A DNA stretch of 9,900 nt, taken from assembly GCA_001689485.1 (NCBI GenBank), contig LUJQ01000022.1, positions 1 to 9,900 of the forward strand, given 5' to 3'. The position numbers were made by a program, and so were the translations under genes. Every line of letters begins with the position of its first letter. Position 1 is the stretch's first letter. Shown here piece by piece: positions 1 to 4,350 of this stretch. This DNA comes from Bacteroidales bacterium M6. GTDB taxonomy: Bacteria > Bacteroidota > Bacteroidia > Bacteroidales > Muribaculaceae. The notes under the pieces are model-generated. The model saw nothing but the letters and a program-made list of their open reading frames with translations, did not search any database and was not told where the DNA came from.

Positions 1-45
1 ACCGGGAATATCGCGCCATTCTTCTTTTGCATTAGTACTATTCAT
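1..45 (-). CDS. Start of a probable NUMOD4/HNH endonuclease (5' end only)
   Basis: Only the first 15 codons are present, reading MNSTNAKEEWRDIPG before the window ends. The string EEWRDIPG matches the opening of NUMOD4 domains, which usually read W-x-x-I-x-G-Y-E-G and sit at the N-terminus of phage HNH homing-type endonucleases. The ATG overlaps the stop of the upstream lipoprotein gene as ATGA, so it is very probably translated as the next gene of the operon. The endonuclease assignment is family knowledge applied to a very short segment; the HNH part cannot be seen. Free-standing HNH genes commonly lie between small phage genes. Confidence 0.5.
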   Translation of the reverse strand, partial: MNSTNAKEEWRDIPG

Positions 46-275
46 TCCTCACCTCCTTCCTTATGGCACGGGCAGTCGGGGTCGTGGGTGATGCCGCCAA
101 CGCCGCCTTTACCGTAACTTTGTTTATACAGCAGGTACTTGTGCCCTTTATAATTGAACTCAATTATGTTTGATGCCATATAAGCATCAATCTGCTCTTG
201 TGTCTTTTGTTCCTCGCATCCGCTCAGGCACACGGCGCAGAGGACGGCGGCGAGGATGGTTGTAAGGTGTTTCAT
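42..275 (-). CDS. Small lipoprotein with C-terminal HDPDCPCH motif
   Basis: A 77-aa protein with a clear signal peptide: a Lys after the start, a hydrophobic stretch over residues 5-18 and a lipobox L-S-G-C with Cys20 as the lipidation site. Mature residues 21-22 are both Glu; acidic residues just after the lipidated Cys are reminiscent of Bacteroidetes surface-export signals. The mature part carries FNYKGHKYLLYK (about residues 40-51) and ends with a His64/Cys68/Cys70/His71 cluster that could bind a metal. The start overlaps the preceding stop as ATGA and is preceded by GAAGAAGAT. A lipoprotein in an integrated element could change the host surface or block superinfection, but that is inference. 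The KGHK motif also occurs in the protein encoded at 622-825. Confidence 0.85.
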   Translation of the reverse strand: MKHLTTILAAVLCAVCLSGCEEQKTQEQIDAYMASNIIEFNYKGHKYLLYKQSYGKGGVGGITHDPDCPCHKEGGEE

Positions 276-625
276 ATCTTCTTCGGTTTAATGGTGATGG
301 TTACTTCCAGAGGGTCGGATTGCCATGTGAGGGAGGGGAAAGATGTTATCGGAAGTTCAAGATGATGTCCGTTGGCTTCATCCCAAAATCCGTAAGGAAT
401 ATCGTTCTTGTCGCAATAGTCCCTTGTCGGCTTGTCGTTGAAAAGACTGATAAAGCCGTCTTCGTCTCTCGCCACCCATCCGCTTGTCACGGCACTCTCA
501 GTCTGCTCAGCTTCCTCCACGTTGAAGTCAAGCTCGGAGGGCGCATACATCGAGCCGTCCTGCTCCATAAATCTTTGAGGTTCTACTTCAATCACCTTGC
601 CGTCTGATTTTCGTATTGCTTTCAT
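272..625 (-). CDS. Hypothetical protein, mobile-element type, 117 aa
   Basis: An acidic soluble protein of 117 aa with no signal peptide or membrane segment. It opens with MKAIRKSDGKVIEVEP, a short beta-hairpin-like segment, continues with a region ending SELDFN, and has a Trp-rich middle (SGWVARDEDGFISLF, about residues 48-62). From memory such openings are common in small Bacteroidales prophage proteins, but I know no function. It overlaps both neighbours by ATGA (622-625 and 272-275), so its translation is probably coupled. Its last residues are KPKKI, and the codons for KKI plus stop form the A-rich AAGAAGATATGA leader of the next gene, so this C-terminus doubles as a translation-initiation region. 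Confidence 0.85.
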   Translation of the reverse strand: MKAIRKSDGKVIEVEPQRFMEQDGSMYAPSELDFNVEEAEQTESAVTSGWVARDEDGFISLFNDKPTRDYCDKNDIPYGFWDEANGHHLELPITSFPSLTWQSDPLEVTITIKPKKI

Positions 626-825
626 ATCTTCTTTTGGTGTTTAAGGCGTGTTATAGCGTCCTTTTTAGAGTATGCCATAACCTTATGCCCTTTGATTGAA
701 AATTCGCGTAGCTGTCGGCTGTCAACCGCTTTTACAGGTCTGTCGGAGAATTTCATTGAAACTCTTGGAGAACGTGTCATGAACAGGTCGCTTATAGCTG
801 CGGTATCGTATATTCCTATCTTCAT
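622..825 (-). CDS. Hypothetical basic protein with KGHKVMAY motif
   Basis: A 67-aa basic protein. The first half (MKIGIYDTAAISDLF) may form a strand and helix. The second half has REFSIKGHKVMAYSKKDAI, about residues 40-58, followed by a Lys-rich tail. The KGHK-V/Y-x-x-Y pattern resembles the KGHKYLLY segment of the lipoprotein at 42-275, and the arrangement of a strand then K-K-D-A-I helix resembles small beta-alpha proteins of phages. It starts seven bases after the stop of the gene at 833, the only spaced junction in this part of the operon, and overlaps the next start as ATGA. Function unknown. Confidence 0.8.
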   Translation of the reverse strand: MKIGIYDTAAISDLFMTRSPRVSMKFSDRPVKAVDSRQLREFSIKGHKVMAYSKKDAITRLKHQKKI

Positions 826-832
826 AATTCCG

Positions 833-1147
833 TCATTTATCAGTTTCGTTAAAGGTGTCGGGAGAGAATAGGGATTTGAGGGTTTCTATAACCCCCAAGT
901 TGTAGCCAGTTCCAAATCTATCATGAGTACCGACTGGAGTGGCATTATAGTAGGCATCCCTCACCTTTCTCTTCTCAACTATGCAGTGGGTGCGGAGAAG
1001 CCATTGCATAAAGTCTGTGATATACTCCTTTGTCGCACGTTTGGTCTCGTTGAGCAGACAACTTGATTCGTCAAGGGTCTTAGCCATGTCTTTGGTTACT
1101 TCCTCCGCATACTCCACAGCCAGCTTTCTGATTTCTTCGGGTGTCAT
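833..1147 (-). CDS. Hypothetical helical protein, 104 aa
   Basis: A 104-aa protein, largely helical by composition: MTPEEIRKLAVEYAEEVTKD opens the first helix and ATKEYITDFMQWLL the second (about residues 38-51). The C-terminal part (GTGYNLGVIETLKSLF) is a short final helix. The pattern of an N-terminal amphipathic helix followed by a Trp-containing helix is shared by many small Bacteroidales phage proteins, which sometimes precede a DUF551 domain, as in the neighbour at 1144. It has no catalytic motif. The start overlaps the stop of the DUF551-like gene by ATGA, so it is probably co-translated. I cannot name its function. Confidence 0.82.
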   Translation of the reverse strand: MTPEEIRKLAVEYAEEVTKDMAKTLDESSCLLNETKRATKEYITDFMQWLLRTHCIVEKRKVRDAYYNATPVGTHDRFGTGYNLGVIETLKSLFSPDTFNETDK

Positions 1148-1536
1148 ACGTCACCTCCTTTCAGCGGCGGGATTGAAAGCCAGTGGGTAATTTCGTCACC
1201 GAGTGTGTAGCTCTCGAATCCGTTTCCGACACTCCATTCTGCCACATTGTACTCTTCACCATCAAGGTCAAACGTGTTTATGCGGTCAAACCTCGCTGCC
1301 AGAAACTCTCCGTCATCAAGCCTGCAAAGTACAGTCTGTTTTTCTTTCGGAAGTGTTTCGGGATTGTCTGCATCTACCTCTTTCCACTGCGAGGCGAGGG
1401 CTTCGGTGGCTCCGGCAAGGTAGGCTTGTTCTAACACATCCGTCATTGCTTCATGGTCGCTCTCATACCACCCGTATTCGGGCGCAGGATAATATGCTTT
1501 TTCGGCATACGCTCTGGCTTTTTCTTCTGTTGTCAT
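1144..1536 (-). CDS. DUF551-like domain protein
   Basis: A 130-aa acidic protein. Residues 1-50 form helices with several aromatics (ARAYAEKAYYPAPEYGWY). Residues 51-125 match the pattern I know for DUF551: W-K-x-V then N-P-E-T-L-P, a VLCRLDDGEFLAARFD strand pair, a mid-domain Trp (AEWSVG), and the closing signature EITHWLSIPPL (about residues 115-125). DUF551 proteins occur in phages and prophages of many bacteria; no biochemical role is established as far as I know. It has ATGA overlaps with both neighbours. The family call rests on the THW-x-x-x-P ending and the NPE-x-LP opening, read by eye. Confidence 0.8.
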   Translation of the reverse strand: MTTEEKARAYAEKAYYPAPEYGWYESDHEAMTDVLEQAYLAGATEALASQWKEVDADNPETLPKEKQTVLCRLDDGEFLAARFDRINTFDLDGEEYNVAEWSVGNGFESYTLGDEITHWLSIPPLKGGDV

Positions 1537-1691
1537 GCGTCTATGATTAATGATTTTACTTCCTCGTCGTAGAAAACATCCTCTACAACAAATGCACCAC
1601 CGTCAAAATCCTCAGTGGCATCTCTCATAATGGAAACTTCCATTTCATCGGGGTACTGAGCCAATAGCTCTTGTAGTTCTTTGTTTGTCAT
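1533..1691 (-). CDS. Small acidic protein, 52 aa
   Basis: A 52-aa reading frame between two ATGA overlaps: its ATG (1691-1689) overlaps the stop of the gene at 1688 and its TGA (1535-1533) overlaps the start of the DUF551-like gene. The protein begins MTNKELQELLAQYPDEMEV and then has strands (SIMRDA, GGAFVVEDVFYDEE, VKSLIIDA). This resembles small phage proteins that start with a helix, then Pro-Asp/Glu-x-x-x-Val, then a beta-hairpin. It is rich in Asp and Glu. The coupled position and continuous codon use make it a real gene despite its size. Function unknown. Confidence 0.82.
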   Translation of the reverse strand: MTNKELQELLAQYPDEMEVSIMRDATEDFDGGAFVVEDVFYDEEVKSLIIDA

Positions 1692-2182
1692 AGCTGGTTG
1701 AGTTTATAGTTGTTGGCTGCTAATAATTCTACTGCAAGCACGCAAGCCTCGATAGGATTGTCTGATTGAGGCAATTTTCCGATAAAACCATCCCAATCAT
1801 ATTCGACTTGGTATTTACCGCCTCCGATATGTAAGAGTTGAAAATCTCCACTTAATAGGTAGGGATTCTCCACATCGTCTATCTGAAAGCCGTCAACAAT
1901 CGGGACAAACCATTTTGTCATCCAAAAATCACTGATTGTTTTCGGCAGAAGTCCGAACAGCGCACTGAGGCTCCATGCAGGGGTTATGTGTATGCGGTGG
2001 TCGCCAAATCCATACCCGCTGACGGTGGCATACTGTTCTTTGGGAGTGCTACAAATAGGGTTGTCGGCGTTATTGTAACACTCGTCAATAAATTGGTAAC
2101 ACATATCAGCGCTCTCAGCCGACACTCCGCATTGCAGAAGTCGAGCGGACTGCTTGCGTGTTGTTGCTATGCTTGTTGTCAT
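1688..2182 (-). CDS. Hypothetical protein of Bacteroidales mobile elements, 164 aa
   Basis: A 164-aa soluble protein. The opening (TTRKQSARLLQCGVSAESAD) is a helix-turn-helix-like stretch, followed by ITPAWSLSALFGLLPK at about residues 66-81. A beta-rich middle (FQLLHIGGGKYQVEYDWDG) leads to the end PIEACVLAVELLAANNYKL. From memory, proteins with AWSLSALLxLLPK and an ending like PIEACxxxxxWLxxNNxL recur in Bacteroidales prophages; I do not know their role. It follows the zinc-ribbon gene by 11 bases; CATCAGC lies just before its start (2192-2186), the same heptamer as before the start of the gene at 2526. Confidence 0.85.
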   Translation of the reverse strand: MTTSIATTRKQSARLLQCGVSAESADMCYQFIDECYNNADNPICSTPKEQYATVSGYGFGDHRIHITPAWSLSALFGLLPKTISDFWMTKWFVPIVDGFQIDDVENPYLLSGDFQLLHIGGGKYQVEYDWDGFIGKLPQSDNPIEACVLAVELLAANNYKLNQL

Positions 2183-2193
2183 ATCGCTGATGT

Positions 2194-2526
2194 TTAAGGG
2201 TTGGAGGGGTCAGAGAGAAGATTCAATATGTCCTCTGCAATCTCTTTGTATAGGCGATTATTGTATTCGACATCAAGCTCCACAGCTTTGTCGATGAGCA
2301 GCTCTTGAAATATGGATTCTGTGAGTCCATCGTCGCATTGCTCATACATTTTAAGCTGGTTTGCTACTGAGTGGCACACCAAGTGTTCACGCCATACATA
2401 AAACGCCCCGTCAAATAGATTGCGCTGCATACGATGACGCTCACCCTTTTCAATCCGGCAACCACATAAGTCGCAACGATGCTCCTTTCTTCCAATTACC
2501 GTTTTATCTTCAAAAGTTGTAATCAT
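2194..2526 (-). CDS. Zinc-ribbon-like Cys/His protein, first gene of the minus operon
   Basis: A 110-aa protein starting at MITTFEDKTVIGRKEHRCDL. The Cys18-x2-Cys21 pair, Cys23 and His31, then His48-x2-Cys51-His52, suggest a treble-clef or ribbon zinc site. The C-terminal half is helical and acidic (EQCDDGLTESIFQELLIDK). The pattern RKEHxCDxCGxxIxKGE followed by W-x-x-H-x-x-C is known to me from small proteins of Bacteroidales phages. An in-frame start farther upstream (2643) would read through the folded leader at 2562-2623 and give an implausible Arg/Phe-rich extension, so 2526 is preferred; the sequence before it is CATCAGCAAGA. It may bind nucleic acid or protein; function unknown. Confidence 0.85.
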   Translation of the reverse strand: MITTFEDKTVIGRKEHRCDLCGCRIEKGERHRMQRNLFDGAFYVWREHLVCHSVANQLKMYEQCDDGLTESIFQELLIDKAVELDVEYNNRLYKEIAEDILNLLSDPSNP

Positions 2527-2561
2527 TCTTGCTGATGTTATAGTTACGCTGATGAAAAAGA

Positions 2562-2623
2562 GAAACGGACGAAGGCCATCAGCTCGCCCTGCCACCGAGT
2601 AGCTGGCTCGGTGTGTCCGTTTC
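2562..2623 (-). promoter_or_regulatory. Three-way-junction leader RNA with complementary loops
   Basis: Read on the minus strand, a 9-bp outer stem (GAAACGGAC at 2623-2615 with GTCCGTTTC at 2570-2562) encloses two hairpins. One is CACCGAG/CTCGGTG (2613-2607 with 2599-2593) with a 7-base loop. The other is AGGGC/GCCTT (2590-2586 with 2576-2572), whose G-U pair works only in minus-strand RNA. Junction strands are 1, 2 and 1 bases. Loop bases CAGCT (2605-2601) and AGCTG (2584-2580) are perfectly complementary, allowing a 5-bp kissing contact. The fold begins a few bases after the predicted -7 element and is followed by TCTTTTTC, so it sits at the 5' end of the operon mRNA and may act as riboswitch, attenuator or stabiliser. 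No known class is recognised. Confidence 0.6.
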
Positions 2624-2629
2624 ATGTTG

Positions 2630-2660
2630 CAAAGTAAGTGCATTTAAGCTGAAAAATCAA
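2630..2660 (-). promoter_or_regulatory. Probable Bacteroidetes-type promoter for the minus operon
   Basis: On the minus strand, TTG (2660-2658) is followed after 20 bases by TTACTTTG (2637-2630). The Bacteroidetes housekeeping consensus is TTG, about 19-21 bases, TAnnTTTG; one base of the -7 element deviates (T instead of A at the second position). The 20-base spacing equals that of the plus promoter at 3426-3456. Transcription would start near 2624, right at the outer stem of the leader structure. Confidence 0.5.
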
Positions 2661-2662
2661 GC

Positions 2663-2688
2663 ATTTCTTCAATAGAGCTTGAAGAAAT
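2663..2688. repeat. 10-bp perfect inverted repeat plus 9-bp direct repeat
   Basis: ATTTCTTCAA (2663-2672) and TTGAAGAAAT (2679-2688) form a perfect inverted repeat with a 6-base spacer. Overlapping it, AATAGAGCT occurs twice, at 2671-2679 and 2686-2694. It lies directly upstream of the -33 element of the minus promoter, the place for a regulator operator. It has no flanking T-run in either direction, so an operator fits better than a terminator. Confidence 0.6.
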
Positions 2689-2710
2689 AGAGCTGATTCA
2701 CTGTCAAAAT

Positions 2711-2729
2711 GAGCCTTTCGGAGAGGCTT
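2711..2729. repeat. Short hairpin AGCCT/AGGCT
   Basis: AGCCT (2712-2716) pairs with AGGCT (2724-2728); G-U pairs at each end extend the stem to 7 bp around a 5-base loop. Read on the minus strand it is followed by CATTTTG, only weakly like a terminator. It may instead be a small structured site upstream of the minus promoter. Function unknown. Confidence 0.35.
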
Positions 2730-2757
2730 ACACGCTGATTTTCTGCAATTTGGCTAT

Positions 2758-2945
2758 TTAGTGAATTAGTGAACTTAAATTTTGTTAAATATTCTTTTTC
2801 TTAAGTAATTACTTATTTATAAAAAAGTGAAGAAAAACATTCACTTGTTCACTAAGTGAATGTAGTGTGTCTGTGTTTCAGTGAGTTATGTGGTATAAAA
2901 TCTGTGAACGAACTACATTGGCAGGTTCATTGTTCACTTGAAAAT
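2758..2945. repeat. Cluster of GTGAA/TTCAC boxes
   Basis: An AT-rich stretch holds many copies of GTGAA or its complement. There is an exact tandem TTAGTGAA (2758-2765 and 2766-2773) and an AGTGAAG near 2826-2832. A perfect 10-bp inverted repeat, ACATTCACTT (2837-2846) and AAGTGAATGT (2854-2863), has another TTCACT in its 7-base spacer. Further GTGAAC copies lie near 2902 and TTCACTTG near 2934. A further TTCACT lies at 2697-2702. Clusters like this are typical of multi-site operators or of iteron-type origins. No protein in the window can be tied to it. Confidence 0.55.
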
Positions 2946-3007
2946 TTAGCTAACGCGTTGACTTCGAGGGTGTTGCTGTTTTGGGAAATTTGAAGAAAAA
3001 ATTTTTT

Positions 3008-3131
3008 GGGGTCACACCCCACCGTCTGCCGTTCCGGCTCTCCATACCCCCGGCACCCCTTTGTAGGCGCATTATATCTCCATGCAATCAAGTAGTTACG
3101 CGGTTGTGGTGTCCACCACTGGCTCGTAACT
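3008..3131. other. GC-rich hairpin island in the non-coding region
   Basis: A GC-rich stretch stands out from its AT-rich surroundings and has no convincing gene. GGGGT/ACCCC (3008-3012 and 3016-3020) forms a tight hairpin right after the palindromic AAAAAATTTTTT. GCCG/CGGC forms a second small hairpin near 3038-3048. GTGGTG/CACCAC (3106-3111 and 3114-3119) lies inside a wider pair AGTTACG (3094-3100) and CGTAACT (3125-3131), giving an interrupted palindrome of 38 bp. Candidates are a non-coding RNA gene, a single-strand origin or a protein-binding site. The minus-strand open frame across it (2927-3247) shows no recognisable domain and is not called. Confidence 0.45.
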
Positions 3132-3159
3132 CGATTTCCAGACCCATTTTTTAGTCCTA

Positions 3160-3223
3160 AATTGTTCCACGGGTATAAACAGTTGATTATTAAGCAGTTA
3201 AAACGAACAACAATTGTTCCACG
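3160..3223. repeat. 12-bp direct repeat AATTGTTCCACG
   Basis: AATTGTTCCACG occurs at 3160-3171 and exactly again at 3212-3223, 52 bases apart. The second copy overlaps the palindrome AACAATTGTT. These lie in AT-rich DNA between the hairpin island and the plus promoter and look like protein-binding boxes. Confidence 0.55.
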
Positions 3224-3396
3224 CAAATATTTAACACGACGCAACACTAAATTAACATTATTTTACAAATATATTCACTTGAAATTTACCCCTCGAATTT
3301 TGCCCCTGTCGCTTTACTACGTTGTGTATGCTGCGTTATTTTGTGTTTGACTCTTTGATTTTGGTTTGGGTGTAAACTGACGCAACACACGCAAAT
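3220..3396. repeat. Direct repeats GACGCAACAC and CACGCAAAT
   Basis: GACGCAACAC occurs at 3238-3247 and 3379-3388. CACGCAAAT occurs at 3220-3228 and 3388-3396. In the second location the two words are joined; in the first they are separated and in the opposite order. The stretch 3240-3425 otherwise shows no gene or clear motif. The repeats may be regulator or replication-protein boxes upstream of the plus promoter. Confidence 0.45.
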
Positions 3397-3425
3397 TGTG
3401 GTGTCTTCTCGCTTGCGCTATGCTA

Positions 3426-3456
3426 TTGACAGACAGCGAAAAAAGCCGTAACTTTG
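3426..3456 (+). promoter_or_regulatory. Consensus Bacteroidetes promoter for the plus operon
   Basis: TTGAC begins at 3426 and, 20 bases after the TTG, TAACTTTG (3449-3456) matches the TAnnTTTG -7 consensus exactly. The start of transcription should lie around 3460-3464, just before the folded leader at 3469-3529. It drives the small-gene array that begins at 3573. Confidence 0.8.
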
Positions 3457-3468
3457 CATCAAACAAAA

Positions 3469-3529
3469 GGGGTTAAGCCCCGGATGAACGAAAGCCCCGG
3501 CCGTTCATCTTCACAGACTTGACCGGGGC
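3469..3529 (+). promoter_or_regulatory. H-type pseudoknot leader RNA
   Basis: Stem 1 is GATGAACG (3483-3490) with CGTTCATC (3502-3509), 8 bp. Its loop carries GCCCCGG (3494-3500), which is perfectly complementary to CCGGGGC (3523-3529), giving a 7-bp GC-rich stem 2. The connecting strands are 3 (AAA), 1 and 13 bases, a good geometry for an H-type pseudoknot. A second GCCCCGG at 3477-3483 can compete for the same partner, and GGGG (3469-3472) can pair with CCCC (3478-3481), so alternative folds exist. It lies just downstream of the consensus promoter and 44 bases before the first gene. H-type pseudoknots near the start of mRNAs are used by preQ1 and SAM-II riboswitches, but no ligand core is recognised. 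Confidence 0.65.
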
Positions 3530-3561
3530 AAAGTTATTTAAACAGTACAAAGTTATTTAAA
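3529..3561. repeat. 14-bp direct repeat before the first plus gene
   Basis: CAAAGTTATTTAAA occurs at 3529-3542 and 3548-3561, 19 bases apart, between the pseudoknot and the first start codon. On the minus strand each copy contains TAACTTTG, a perfect -7 element, though no TTG lies at the right distance. The copies may be a regulator site, ribosome standby DNA or remnants of antisense promoters. Confidence 0.6.
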
Positions 3562-3572
3562 TATTTCCAATT

Positions 3573-3821
3573 ATGAAAACTTTTCAGACAATTGAGGCCG
3601 CTGTAAACTATATCAGCAGCCACGCAAACACCGGAAAAGAAATCACCCTTAACGACTGCCTTTGCTTTGGCATGGGTGTTTATGCTTACAAGAGCGAGTG
3701 CAAGAAAGCAGGGATCGAAATAGCTAACAACACATCGGCGTTTCATCATCTCAACGAAAGCGAGTTATTAACGCTTCTCACATGGCTTCAGGACAACGAC
3801 GGTTATTTGATTGCCGCCTGA
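3573..3821 (+). CDS. Hypothetical protein, first gene of the plus array
   Basis: An 82-aa mixed helical protein: MKTFQTIEAAVNYISSHANT opens with a helix, GKEITLNDCLCFGMGVYAYK follows (residues 21-40), and the end NESELLTLLTWLQDNDGYLI is a helix and turn. There is no signal peptide, metal site or catalytic motif. The start follows an A/T-rich stretch ending CCAATT, with the pseudoknot leader and the 14-bp repeats upstream, so any leader control acts first on this gene. I do not recognise the family. Confidence 0.8.
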   Translation: MKTFQTIEAAVNYISSHANTGKEITLNDCLCFGMGVYAYKSECKKAGIEIANNTSAFHHLNESELLTLLTWLQDNDGYLIAA

Positions 3822-3895
3822 ATCCTCAACGGTTGCGCTATCCGACCAGACCGGGCAAATATCACCAAACAACAACCCAATAAAGAACAATCACG

Positions 3896-4210
3896 ATGAA
3901 AACAAATAACACCCCCACCACCATGAACGCAAACGAAACAACCGCCGTATCTGTGTCAGTCACCGACAACGGCAACAAATGCGAGTACGCGGCAAACGGC
4001 AAGACGTTAGCCTCCATTACATATCGCAAAGAGTTTGACGCATACGACGTAAATACGCCGACCGTCGGCTATATGACAAAAGACGTAACAGAGGCGCACA
4101 AGGCTTGCGAAAGTGGTATAAATTGGCTTCTTGAACAATTCGGACGCAAAGCCGCCTTTGATTATTCCCCGGTTGAGGAATACAACGCCAAACATTACGC
4201 AACCGTATGA
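3896..4210 (+). CDS. Hypothetical beta-rich protein, 104 aa
   Basis: A 104-aa protein with a Thr/Asn-rich N-terminus (MKTNNTPTTMNANETTAVSV), then beta strands (SVSVTDNGNKCEYAANGKTL, about residues 19-38; ASITYRKEFDAYDV, about 39-52) and a helix TEAHKACESGINWLLEQFG (about 65-83). A second Met at codon 10 (3923) could be the true start, since residues 1-9 are low complexity. The layout of a beta-sheet followed by a helix with a TKD-x-x-x-A-H-x-A motif is similar in style to the 58-aa protein at 5943. It overlaps the next micro-gene as ATGA. A 74-base spacer precedes it. Function unknown. Confidence 0.8.
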   Translation: MKTNNTPTTMNANETTAVSVSVTDNGNKCEYAANGKTLASITYRKEFDAYDVNTPTVGYMTKDVTEAHKACESGINWLLEQFGRKAAFDYSPVEEYNAKHYATV

Positions 4211-4326
4211 AACAGACTCTAAAAGCCACGGCGGCGATAATCGGCATGATTGCCGCCGGGCTGCTCTTTTGGCTCGTTGTGATAGAATTCATGTGGGCCG
4301 CCTACTATGCCGGGATACCAATGTAA
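4207..4326 (+). CDS. Single-span membrane micro-protein, 39 aa
   Basis: A 39-aa frame whose ATG overlaps the stop of the gene at 3896 as ATGA, so it is probably coupled. After a short basic start (MKQTLKATAA) comes a hydrophobic stretch over residues 9-28 (AAIIGMIAAGLLFWLVVIEF from about residue 9), enough for one membrane span, and a short aromatic tail ending AYYAGIPM. The basic N-terminus suggests an N-in topology. Its size and coupling resemble small phage membrane peptides, but a type I toxin-like peptide is also possible. No antisense RNA promoter was seen. Confidence 0.7.
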   Translation: MKQTLKATAAIIGMIAAGLLFWLVVIEFMWAAYYAGIPM

Positions 4327-4350
4327 TTAACCGATTAAACAACACTACAA

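Noticed and set aside
2562..2623. Hammerhead or purine-riboswitch identity for the minus-operon leader
   Set aside because: A hammerhead needs CUGANGA and GAAA at the junction, and the CTGATG here is in a hairpin loop. Purine riboswitches need a much larger conserved junction. Only the general three-way shape with paired loops matches.
2927..3247. Minus-strand open frame of 106 codons across the hairpin island
   Set aside because: It has no domain-like pattern, begins in AT-rich repeat DNA, crosses several inverted repeats and has no plausible start context. Structure in the DNA or RNA explains the region better.
2640..3572. CRISPR array
   Set aside because: Repeats are short, of several kinds and irregularly spaced, with no unit of 25-40 bases repeated at constant spacer length and no cas genes nearby.
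4207..4326. Type I toxin-antitoxin module around the membrane micro-protein
   Set aside because: No divergent or antisense promoter or antisense RNA hairpin is visible beside it, and it is coupled to a neighbouring gene by ATGA, unlike typical type I toxins.
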